Shown piece after piece: positions 1 to 4,786 of a stretch of 6,709 nucleotides of DNA. The position numbers and the translations under genes were made by a program. Source of the DNA: Actinomycetes bacterium (lineage in GTDB: Bacteria > Actinomycetota > Actinomycetes > Actinomycetales > Actinomycetaceae); NCBI GenBank assembly GCA_023426345.1, contig JAFAAX010000146.1:1-6709 (forward strand). Direction: 5' to 3'. How positions within the stretch are numbered: the stretch's first letter is position 1; the number at the start of each line of letters is the position of its first letter. Below the pieces are notes generated by a model that had not been told where the DNA came from, did not search any database, and saw nothing but the letters and a program-made list of their open reading frames with translations.

Positions 1-249
1 CGCGGGGCCGTCCCCGTCCTCGTACTCGGCGTCCTCGTGCTCGACGCCCACCAGCTGGGCGTCGTCGGCGGGGACGAACAGCTCGTCCGCCCGCGCCGGC
101 TCGACACCCAGCGCCCTCTCGCCCGACCCGGCCCCGGACGAGGCGGGGCCGCCCTCGTCCTCGTCGAGGTCGACGGGGGCCGGGCCCGGCCATGAGGCGT
201 CGGGCGCGCTGAACGCGCGGGAATCCGGGGCCGGTGTGTCCTCGCTCAT
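1..249 (-). CDS. N-terminal part of an unrecognised acidic protein
   Basis: Open leftward frame that begins with ATG at 249-247 and runs off the left edge, giving the first 83 residues. A good ribosome binding site (GGGAGGA on the minus strand, 254-260) sits 4 bases before the ATG and fixes the start. The visible part begins MSEDTPAPDSRAFSAPDASW and is rich in Asp, Glu, Ala, Pro and Gly, with an acidic run near residue 28 (VDLDEDEGGP) and another near the edge (EHEDAEYEDGDGP). It has no signal peptide and no hydrophobic segment, so it is probably a disordered cytoplasmic tail in front of a domain outside the window. The gene follows the 410-1063 gene on the same strand after a 160-base gap and could share its transcript. 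The DEGGP codons match the dispersed repeat described in the findings. I do not recognise the family; that it is a real gene rests on the start signal and frame. Confidence 0.6.
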   Translation of the reverse strand, partial: MSEDTPAPDSRAFSAPDASWPGPAPVDLDEDEGGPASSGAGSGERALGVEPARADELFVPADDAQLVGVEHEDAEYEDGDGPA

Positions 250-290
250 GGATCCTCCCAGGGTCGTGCGGCGCGGTGACGCGGACGGGG

Positions 291-310
291 CTCATCGACG
301 AGGGCGGCCC
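291..310 (+). repeat. Dispersed GC-rich 20-base repeat, intergenic copy A
   Basis: Exact copy of CTCATCGACGAGGGCGGCCC. It lies in the 160-base gap between the two leftward genes at the left end. The same 20 bases occur inverted at 5307-5326, and 18 of them occur again at 6687-6704. Nothing else was recognised in this gap apart from a tandem pair of TGACGGCC at 383-398. A weak 6-bp hairpin (391-396 with 407-412) takes in the stop codon of the gene at 410. Confidence 0.55.
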
Positions 311-409
311 GCGTGGCCGGGCCGGTCCGCGGCGCCCCCTGCCAGCATGGCACGTCCAGGTGTCCGCGAGGTGTCGGACGGATGACGGCCTGACGGCCGA
401 CGCCGCCCG

Positions 410-1063
410 TCAGTCCAGGGAGCCCGTCTCCGCCAGGCGGGCGGCCTCGTCGAGCTCGTCGGCGGTGCGCAAGAGGGCCTCCGCCCGCATCGTGACGGGA
501 TGGGCCAGGGGGTCGTCCTGATCGCGGATCCACGAGGCCCCCAGCGTCGCCCCCGCCGCGAGCACCCGCATGACGCGGGAGGACTCCCCGATGATCGGCG
601 CCAGATCGTCGTCGGTGCGCTCCCCGGTGAGCAGCGCGTGCACCTGGCCCAGGGCCGCGTCGAGGTCGGGGACGGACACCGGCCGCTCCAGGCCCGGGAT
701 CGTGGCGGCACGGCGGCCCTCCTCGAAGCGGCGGCGCACCGACTCCGGATCGCGGCGGTACCACTCCCACAGCAGATAGAGGCGCCACAGCGCGCCGGGC
801 AGCGTGAACTCGGGGCTGCGCGACCACATGTTCGCCACGAGGTCGATGCCCTCGGCGCGCACGGTGGCGCGCAGACGCTCGACCGTGTCGGGCCCGTACT
901 CGTCATCGGCGACGCCCATCAGCGCCCACGCCGAGGTGTGCGCCGCCTCCGAGCCCTCCGCCGGGTCCTCGTCGCCGACGATGTACTCGGCCTGCTGGGC
1001 GTCCAGCGTGGCGGGCCTCCTCGGCGTGCGGCGGGCATCGGGCCGGCCTGTCGTGTCGGACAT
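410..1063 (-). CDS. Conserved-looking helical protein of unknown function, 217 aa
   Basis: Complete leftward frame. ATG at 1063-1061 is preceded by a purine-rich site (GGGAAGGA on the minus strand) at suitable spacing; TGA at 412-410. No signal peptide and no membrane span, so a cytoplasmic protein is expected. Residues 1-20 are basic and Pro/Arg-rich, probably disordered. From about residue 20 the sequence looks mostly helical, with a distinctive aromatic core at residues 80-103 (WSRSPEFTLPGALWRLYLLW, then EWYRR). Further helices lie around 131-147 and 160-178, and a charged helix ends the protein (197-213). I see no catalytic motif, zinc ligands or nucleotide-binding loop. The codon pattern fits a real high-GC actinobacterial gene: competing frames here give only Arg/Pro/Ala-rich nonsense. 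It is divergent from the tRNA-Lys gene and may be co-transcribed with the left-edge gene. Function unknown; I can name no family with confidence. Confidence 0.85.
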   Translation of the reverse strand: MSDTTGRPDARRTPRRPATLDAQQAEYIVGDEDPAEGSEAAHTSAWALMGVADDEYGPDTVERLRATVRAEGIDLVANMWSRSPEFTLPGALWRLYLLWEWYRRDPESVRRRFEEGRRAATIPGLERPVSVPDLDAALGQVHALLTGERTDDDLAPIIGESSRVMRVLAAGATLGASWIRDQDDPLAHPVTMRAEALLRTADELDEAARLAETGSLD

Positions 1064-1088
1064 GGCGTCGTCCTTCCCTCAGGTGAGG

Positions 1089-1119
1089 GCGTCACCGCGG
1101 GGCGGATCCCCGCGGACGC
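1089..1119. other. Strong hairpin or palindrome between divergent genes
   Basis: CCGCGGGG at 1095-1102 pairs perfectly with CCCCGCGG at 1108-1115 across a 5-base loop. Past a 2-base bulge, GCGT (1089-1092) pairs with ACGC (1116-1119). It lies in the 104-base region between the start of the 410-1063 gene and the tRNA gene, which point away from each other. It could be an operator, or a 5'-leader structure of the leftward gene about 25 bases before its ATG. It has no T-run on either side, so a classical terminator is unlikely. Confidence 0.4.
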
Positions 1120-1154
1120 ACCGTCACGGTGGTCGAGGCCCTCCCCGCTGCCAC

Positions 1155-1160
1155 TACACT
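1155..1160 (+). promoter_or_regulatory. -10 box of the tRNA-Lys gene
   Basis: TACACT fits the actinobacterial TAnnnT pattern and ends 7 bases before the first base of the tRNA, so transcription would start almost at the mature 5' end. No good -35 box is visible 17-18 bases upstream. Confidence 0.5.
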
Positions 1161-1167
1161 GACGGCA

Positions 1168-1239
1168 GGGCCTATAGCTCAATGGTAGAGCAGCGGACTT
1201 TTAATCCGTGGGTTGAGGGTTCGAGCCCCTCTGGGCCCA
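1168..1239 (+). tRNA. tRNA-Lys (anticodon UUU)
   Basis: All arms fold by eye. Acceptor GGGCCTA (1168-1174) pairs with TGGGCCC (1232-1238) with one G-U. The D-arm holds AGCTCAATGGTAGAGC. The anticodon stem GCGGA (1193-1197) pairs with TCCGT (1205-1209) around loop CTTTTAA, placing the anticodon TTT at 1200-1202. The T-stem GAGGG (1215-1219) pairs with CCCTC (1227-1231) around TTCGAGC. The discriminator base is A1239. CCA is not encoded (CTGG follows) and must be added enzymatically. The variable loop is short (5 bases) and there is no intron. The UUU anticodon reads AAA and AAG codons. The lower-GC stretch to the right begins at its 3' end, the usual side for integrase attachment, but no second copy of the tRNA 3' end was found in this window. 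Confidence 0.97.
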
Positions 1240-1362
1240 CTGGAATGCGTCGGTCGGTGTAGCCAACGGTGCAGCCATTCGACAGAAGCCGTAGCGACTG
1301 ACCGCGTCTCTCTCATCGTCGACGACATGCCTCGCGGGACGATCCAGCTCACCGAACCCGCG

Positions 1363-2835
1363 TCATCGCAGCAGGAGCGCGAGAAGCGGTGCGGGGATAG
1401 CCCAGGCTGGATGGTCGAGGTCGAGGATATTGCGGGTGGCGAGGATTCCCGCGTGGTACTTGTTCTCGACGACTTTCGCTTCGGTGCGCCATCCGTGGCT
1501 GACCCATTTGCTTTCGATGGGTGTGGTCATCTGCGTTCCGCTAGCGGTGGGGACGGCGACTGGGGCCAGGTCGACTTCTCTGCCTGAATCGGTGCGGATG
1601 TATCCGATCGTGTCTCCGTTTGTCAGGCGACCTTCCTGACGGTCATCAAGTGCGAGAACCAACGAGGTCCCCAGTGTCATCTCGGTCAGCGTTGGCAGCG
1701 TTGGTTCCTCGAGGCCCGAGCGCAGGCGTGAGGGCAACCATGCGAGCAGGGGGTCGGTGAGGTAGTACTTGGCCTGAGCCGTGGCGACACGTCTCCCGCG
1801 TTCGTCTCGTCTGGGGCATTGGACCGCCGCGAAGGTCGAGATCAGTCGAGTGAGGAGCCGGTCGAGCTGTCCCTTGGATCCGTAGCTCAGGTCGCGCGCA
1901 GTGCGGGTGATGTTGAGCGGGCTGGTGGCCCGACTGGTCAGTGCTTCGATCAGCAACGGAACCGAGTCAGGGGCTTCGTCTTGTCCGAGGTCGGCGATCA
2001 TCCATGATTCCAGGTCGCGCAGGTATCCAGTGGAGACGGCCCCTGTGGTGACGTGTTCGTGGACGGCTCGGGGGAATCCGCCACAGCGCAGGTAGTCCTG
2101 CCAGGCAAGGTCGTAGTCGTCGACGAGGAATGCGACGTGGTCGAGCGAGTCGTGGACTGCCGGCGACTGCAAGTTCCACAACGGCCCCGGACCGGGCGCA
2201 GGGAGATTCCGCTCGGACACTGTCAGAAAGTCGCGGAACGACATCGGCATGACGTGACGCACGCGGCGATGATCTCCGCTACCAGCCCTGCCTGCGAAGA
2301 GGTCGGCCGTGATGTCGTCGGCACCAATCCACCGTGACCCGGTCGCCACGACGGTGTCGTCGCCGACAGCGGTCTGGTCGCGAAGGCGTTTGAGGGTTGT
2401 CGTCCAGCCTGGGATCGCACTCACCTCGTCGAGCATCCAGACCCGCCGGCGAGGGCACTCGCGGTCAAGGGAACGGGTGAGTTCTCTTCCGAGCGTGAAT
2501 GCGCGAGCGAGGTCCTGGGAGGAGAACCCATCGGCAGGCACATGGATGATCTGGCGAAGGTCGATGTCCTCGCGTGCGCACAGTGCGGCGATGGTCTCGA
2601 TGAGGACGACGGACTTTCCGACCCTCCGCGGGCCGGTGAGGACGACCAACTTGTCATCAACTGGTTCGGAGGCGACGTCGGCGAGCACCTGTGAGCGGTA
2701 GCCGAGATCGAAACGGGCGCGGTCACGTAACGTTCGATGCGATGTCGTCCAGTCGGTATGGTCCGTTCCCATGGACTGCGCGAGCCACCACGGGTTCGCT
2801 TCGCGCAGTATCGCGCTGATCTGGTCATCTCTCAT
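1363..2835 (-). CDS. AAA ATPase with DUF4143-type C-terminal nuclease-like domain
   Basis: 490 residues with ATG at 2835 and TGA at 1365-1363. An N-terminal extension of about 45 residues precedes an AAA_14-type ATPase domain: Walker A GPRRVGKS at 68-75, Walker B RVWMLDEV at 131-138, sensor-like VVATGSR at 162-168, then the MSFRDFL stretch (198-204) typical of this family. YLRCGGFPRAV (248-258) marks entry into the DUF4143 region, followed by a winged-helix-like part near 295-335. The C-terminus has GREVDL (418-423) and IESKW (440-444), resembling the E-V-D ... E-x-K active site of PD-(D/E)XK nucleases, with Ser where many members have Val. Cellular role is not established for the family, and substrate and partner are unknown. 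It stands alone, with no same-strand partner near. There is no ribosome binding site; TAGGCT six bases before ATG suggests a leaderless message. GC content is below that of its neighbours. Family assignment is firm, nuclease activity inferred. Confidence 0.9.
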   Translation of the reverse strand: MRDDQISAILREANPWWLAQSMGTDHTDWTTSHRTLRDRARFDLGYRSQVLADVASEPVDDKLVVLTGPRRVGKSVVLIETIAALCAREDIDLRQIIHVPADGFSSQDLARAFTLGRELTRSLDRECPRRRVWMLDEVSAIPGWTTTLKRLRDQTAVGDDTVVATGSRWIGADDITADLFAGRAGSGDHRRVRHVMPMSFRDFLTVSERNLPAPGPGPLWNLQSPAVHDSLDHVAFLVDDYDLAWQDYLRCGGFPRAVHEHVTTGAVSTGYLRDLESWMIADLGQDEAPDSVPLLIEALTSRATSPLNITRTARDLSYGSKGQLDRLLTRLISTFAAVQCPRRDERGRRVATAQAKYYLTDPLLAWLPSRLRSGLEEPTLPTLTEMTLGTSLVLALDDRQEGRLTNGDTIGYIRTDSGREVDLAPVAVPTASGTQMTTPIESKWVSHGWRTEAKVVENKYHAGILATRNILDLDHPAWAIPAPLLALLLR

Positions 2836-3085
2836 GGCACCAGCCTAGGTCACCGTGTGCCAAAGAGGGGGAGGTATGAAGGTATCGCGCGAGCTGTAAG
2901 CATGGGGATATATGGCATTGAGGCGCACCACAAGCATGGGGGTGCTACGAGCCGGCGTCGCATCGCGGCGCGGCGCGCCAGCAGCACGGCATCCGTCAGA
3001 AGACCGCCATCTTCTCTCCGCCTCGTGAACCAGCCAGCATGGCCCTCTAGGCCTCCATCATGACGTTCTCATCGACGGGACACCC
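2836..3085. other. Intergenic stretch without a convincing gene
   Basis: About 250 bases between the ATPase start and the amidotransferase stop. It contains an AT-rich patch (GATATATGG near 2907-2915) and a 10-base direct repeat AAGCATGGGG at 2898-2907 and 2932-2941 around it. An upstream promoter or regulatory site for the leftward ATPase gene is possible. A rightward frame through it (ending about 3063) overlaps the ATPase gene antisense and turns into Arg/Ser/Pro-rich text; I do not accept it as a gene. No clear terminator for the amidotransferase was seen. Confidence 0.35.
2842..2847 (-). promoter_or_regulatory. Leaderless -10 box for the ATPase gene
   Basis: Read on the minus strand, TAGGCT is followed by six bases and then ATG, so transcription would begin at the A of the start codon. 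With no Shine-Dalgarno sequence in this position, that supports leaderless translation from this ATG. No convincing -35 box is present. Confidence 0.45.
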
Positions 3086-3901
3086 TCAGGCGCGCGGCGA
3101 CCGGTCCGGGAGTCTGTCCAGCCAACGGCCCACGACCGCGCGGGCTCTCTCCGCCAACGCCGACCCGAATGCCCGCGCGTCGACCCGGATCCGCCGGGGG
3201 TCCGCGCCGGCCGCGGCCAGTTCGACGGCGTGGCCGACCAGCCATTGCTCGATGCGCGCGGGGTCGGCCTCCAGATGGAACTGCAGGCCCAGGATCGACG
3301 ACCCCACCGCGAACGCCTGGTTCGGGAATCCTGGCGTCTCCGCCAGCCGCACCGCGTCGTCGGGGATCGCGAACTGGTCGCCGTGCCAGTGCAGGACGGG
3401 CAACGTCACCGGGACGGGTCCGCCCTCGTCCACCGCATCCCCGCCCCCCGCACCCGGACCGCCGCCGGCGGGGATCAATCCGGCCAGCACGCTGTTGCGC
3501 CCCTCGGGCGTCAGGGTGAGCGGGGCGTAGCCGATCTCATGGCGCCCGCTCGGCGCCACCGCGGCGCCGAGCGCCTCCGCGATGAGCTGGGCGCCCAGGC
3601 AGATGCCGAGCGCGGGCCGCCCTCGTCCGCCGGATGCCCCCGCATCCCCGATCCAGTCGCGGACCAGGCGCTTCTCATCGACGAGGAACGGATAGCGCCC
3701 GCCGTCGGACACCCCGATCGGGCCGCCCAGGACGATGAGCAGGTCGGCGCCCGCCACGACGTCGGGGCCGAGCGGCGCCACGCACGCGTCGACCATCCGC
3801 ACCCGATAACCGCGCGCCTCGAGCACCGGTTCGAGGACCCCGAGGTCCTCGAACGCCACGTGTCGGAGCACCACCACGGTCCCGCCCTGCCGCTGCGTCA
3901 T
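3086..3901 (-). CDS. Class I glutamine amidotransferase-like protein
   Basis: 271 residues, ATG at 3901-3899 and TGA at 3088-3086. The whole protein is a class I (GuaA/TrpG-like) glutaminase domain: ILVLGGPIGV-type oxyanion loop at about 56-64 (LIVLGGPIG), nucleophile elbow GICLGAQ with Cys101, the VLHWHGDQF stretch at 169-177, and GLQFHLE with catalytic His209 and Glu211. The triad is intact, so it should release ammonia from glutamine or hydrolyse a gamma-glutamyl bond. It is a stand-alone protein with no synthase domain; related proteins are often annotated as GMP synthase-like, but the true substrate is not known. Residues 144-163 are a Gly-rich low-complexity insertion just before the HWHGD motif that carries a degenerate copy of the dispersed repeat. 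The gene is divergent from the toxin-antitoxin pair. It has no ribosome binding site; TAGGTT seven bases before ATG suggests a leaderless message. Very high GC, native-looking. Confidence 0.92.
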   Translation of the reverse strand: MTQRQGGTVVVLRHVAFEDLGVLEPVLEARGYRVRMVDACVAPLGPDVVAGADLLIVLGGPIGVSDGGRYPFLVDEKRLVRDWIGDAGASGGRGRPALGICLGAQLIAEALGAAVAPSGRHEIGYAPLTLTPEGRNSVLAGLIPAGGGPGAGGGDAVDEGGPVPVTLPVLHWHGDQFAIPDDAVRLAETPGFPNQAFAVGSSILGLQFHLEADPARIEQWLVGHAVELAAAGADPRRIRVDARAFGSALAERARAVVGRWLDRLPDRSPRA

Positions 3902-3908
3902 GGCGACT

Positions 3909-3914
3909 AACCTA
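3909..3914 (-). promoter_or_regulatory. Leaderless -10 box for the amidotransferase gene
   Basis: Minus-strand TAGGTT lies seven bases before ATG. No Shine-Dalgarno sequence lies at usable spacing (the nearest, GGGAGGG, is about 20 bases from the ATG). The promoter lies back to back with that of the toxin-antitoxin pair. Confidence 0.4.
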
Positions 3915-3941
3915 GCGCAGCCCTCCCGGCCGGCGACGCCC

Positions 3942-3960
3942 GCCCGCCCATCCGGCGGGC
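3942..3960. other. GC-rich hairpin in the shared divergent control region
   Basis: GCCCGCC (3942-3948) and GGCGGGC (3954-3960) are perfect inverted repeats around CATCC. It sits just upstream of the -35 box of the antitoxin gene and upstream of the amidotransferase promoter, so neither transcript should contain it. It is more likely a protein-binding site or chance GC symmetry than a terminator; no T-run follows. Confidence 0.3.
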
Positions 3961-3966
3961 TCCCTG

Positions 3967-3995
3967 TTGACCAACTTGGCCAAGTCGTCGAGAAT
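3967..3995 (+). promoter_or_regulatory. Toxin-antitoxin promoter with palindromic operator
   Basis: TTGACC (3967-3972), a 17-base spacer, GAGAAT (3990-3995), then six bases to the ATG at 4002, giving a promoter whose transcript would start at the antitoxin start codon. The spacer contains the perfect 12-bp palindrome ACTTGGCCAAGT at 3974-3985. Phd/YefM antitoxins are known to bind palindromes in their own promoters and repress them, more tightly with toxin bound. A protein on this site would block RNA polymerase directly. Binding here is inferred from position and symmetry. Confidence 0.6.
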
Positions 3996-4001
3996 TACCG
4001 C

Positions 4002-4238
4002 ATGAAGACGCTCCAGGTCAATGTCTACGAAGCCAAGACGCAGCTGTCGGCGCTCATCGAGGACACGTTGAGCGGCACCGACGTCGTCATTGCGCGAGCG
4101 GGGAAGCCGGCCGTCCGCCTGGTCAAATGGGAACCCTCCCCGACACGCGCACCGGGCATTTGGAAGGACCGGATCACCATCCGCGACGACTTCGACGAGT
4201 TCTCCGAGCAGGACGAGCTCGACTGGTACGGACGCTGA
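4002..4238 (+). CDS. Type II antitoxin, Phd/YefM family
   Basis: 78 residues. The ATG at 4002 was chosen over an in-frame ATG at 3900 because the family fold begins exactly here (MKTLQVNVYEAKTQLSALI), the promoter lies just upstream, and the extra 34 residues would be promoter DNA. Residues 1-46 form the Phd/YefM DNA-binding and dimerisation domain, with the typical VVIARAGKPAVRLVKW strand-turn-strand. Residues 48-78 (GIWKDRITIRDDFDEF onward) are the acidic tail that in this family wraps the toxin and blocks its active site. No ribosome binding site stands before the ATG, consistent with a leaderless message. The stop is followed after only two bases by the toxin ATG, so the two are co-transcribed and probably translationally coupled. 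Less GC-rich than its flanks (37/60 at 4021-4080), as is common for horizontally moving toxin-antitoxin modules. Confidence 0.93.
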   Translation: MKTLQVNVYEAKTQLSALIEDTLSGTDVVIARAGKPAVRLVKWEPSPTRAPGIWKDRITIRDDFDEFSEQDELDWYGR

Positions 4239-4240
4239 CC

Positions 4241-4612
4241 ATGCGCCTCCTCTTGGACACGCACGTCCTGCTCTGGTGGCTCGCGGACAGCCCCCGGCTC
4301 ACACGGACGCACCGGACCCTGATCGCCGACGGGGCCCACATGGCGCTCGTCTCGACGATCTCCCTGGCCGAGATCTCGATCAAGGCCTCCCTGGGGAAGC
4401 TCGAAGCGCCCGAGGACCTCGCGGACGCCGTGCGGGCCAGCGGGTTCGAGCTCCTTGACTTCGGTCCGGCGGCAGCCGAGGCATTGCGCGATCTGCCCTG
4501 GCACCATCGCGATCCGTTCGACCGGATGCTGATCTGTCAGGCCCTGGCGGACGGGCTCACCCTGCTCACCATCGACCCGCGCATCCAGGATTACGCCGTT
4601 CACACGGCGTAG
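4241..4612 (+). CDS. vapC: Type II toxin, VapC family PIN-domain ribonuclease
   Basis: 123 residues, ATG at 4241, TAG at 4610-4612. A longer frame from 4127 is rejected because it overlaps the antitoxin and the PIN fold starts at MRLLLDTHVLLWWLADSP. The whole protein is one PIN domain with all acidic metal-binding positions: Asp6, Glu44 (in SLAEISIKASLGKL), Asp91 and Asp94 (HHRDPFDRML) and Asp112 (LLTIDPRI). The LLWW, GKL and HRDPFDRML signatures fit the VapC group that pairs with Phd/YefM rather than VapB antitoxins. Such toxins are Mg2+-dependent ribonucleases that cut tRNA or rRNA at specific sites and stop translation when the antitoxin is degraded; the target of this one cannot be read from sequence. 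Nothing looks broken, so the module should be functional. A hairpin spans its last codons and stop. Confidence 0.95.
   Translation: MRLLLDTHVLLWWLADSPRLTRTHRTLIADGAHMALVSTISLAEISIKASLGKLEAPEDLADAVRASGFELLDFGPAAAEALRDLPWHHRDPFDRMLICQALADGLTLLTIDPRIQDYAVHTA
4592..4611 (+). other. Hairpin across the vapC stop codon
   Basis: TACGCCG (4592-4598) pairs perfectly with CGGCGTA (4605-4611) around TTCACA, taking in the last codons and most of the TAG stop. No T-run follows, so it is not a standard intrinsic terminator. It could protect the 3' end of the toxin-antitoxin message or affect termination of translation. Confidence 0.4.
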
Positions 4613-4613
4613 A

Positions 4614-4675
4614 ACCGAACTCGCGGGAGAAAAGCACCGAAGTCGCGGGAGAAGAGCACCGAAGTCGCTGACGAG
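4614..4675. repeat. Tandem 22-base repeat, 2.8 copies
   Basis: Three head-to-tail units beginning ACCGAA at 4614, 4636 and 4658. Units 1 and 2 are full length and differ at two positions (C/G at unit position 7, A/G at position 19). Unit 3 keeps the first 11 bases exactly (ACCGAAGTCGC) and then decays. The array starts two bases after the vapC stop. There is no spacer between units, so it is not a CRISPR array. A minus-strand frame reads through it but shows no protein-like character outside the repeat. Confidence 0.8.
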
Positions 4676-4698
4676 GGCGGCGCCGCCGGCCCGCCGGC

Positions 4699-4717
4699 CC
4701 GCCGTTCCCATCGGCGG
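4699..4717 (+). terminator. Possible terminator after the toxin-antitoxin operon
   Basis: CCGCCG (4699-4704) pairs with CGGCGG (4712-4717) around a 7-base loop. The region just before is densely self-complementary (12-bp palindrome GGCGGCGCCGCC at 4676-4687, then GGCCCGCC twice at 4688-4703). Downstream there is only a pyrimidine-rich CTCATCTCTT at 4727-4736 rather than a clean T-run, so termination is plausible but not certain. Confidence 0.35.
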
Positions 4718-4734
4718 ACGCCCGCGCTCATCTC

Positions 4735-4780
4735 TTGACACCGGGCCTACCATGGCAGGAGAAACTTACTGACGGAAAGT
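4735..4780 (+). promoter_or_regulatory. marR-exporter promoter with candidate MarR operator
   Basis: A perfect -35 box TTGACA lies at 4735-4740. The -10 region is weak; GAGAAA (4759-4764, 18-base spacer) is the best placed. An imperfect inverted repeat ACTTAC-N5-GAAAGT occupies 4764-4780, centred on 4772, with six of eight symmetric pairs matching. It covers the expected transcription start and the ribosome binding site GGAAAG (4774-4779). A dimeric MarR protein bound there would block its own transcription. Assignment is by position and symmetry. Confidence 0.5.
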
Positions 4781-4786
4781 GAATTC

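Larger units (their letters stand above)
1240..3060. other. Lower-GC segment beside tRNA-Lys, probable acquired island
   Basis: Base composition falls after the tRNA (34/60 GC at 1621-1680 and 37/60 at 1501-1560, against 45/60 at 601-660 and 49/60 at 3181-3240). The fall is uneven; some lines, such as 2401-2460, reach 42/60. The segment carries one gene, the DUF4143-type ATPase, and about 370 bases of flanking DNA without a convincing gene. No integrase, transposase, inverted ends or duplicated att site is visible, so transfer is inferred from composition and position only. Confidence 0.4.

Noticed and set aside
383..412. Terminator for the 410-1063 gene
   Set aside because: The 6-bp stem overlaps the stop codon, has a 10-base loop and no T-run on the minus strand; too weak to call.
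246..906. Two long leftward frames (246-827 and 292-906) overlapping the 410-1063 gene
   Set aside because: Arg/Pro/Ala-rich out-of-frame products. The 410-1063 frame has a ribosome site and a balanced, foldable composition.
1212..1587. Rightward frame starting in the tRNA 3' half and running into the ATPase gene
   Set aside because: It begins inside the tRNA and is then antisense to the ATPase; no ribosome site and no recognisable domain.
2893..3063. Possible decayed transposase fragment (rightward YGIEAHHKHGG... stretch)
   Set aside because: Faint resemblance to an IS3-type helix region only; no catalytic residues, no terminal repeats, and the text becomes low complexity at once.
3673..3685. 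Extra copy of the dispersed repeat (CTCATCGACGAGG)
   Set aside because: Only 13 bases match, and they are the antisense of the conserved FLVDEKR segment of the amidotransferase, so codon use explains it.
3230..3910. 226-codon rightward frame over the amidotransferase
   Set aside because: Antisense to a gene with an intact catalytic triad; no protein-like features of its own.
4614..4675. CRISPR-like array
   Set aside because: Units are directly abutting with no spacers, only three copies, and no cas genes nearby.
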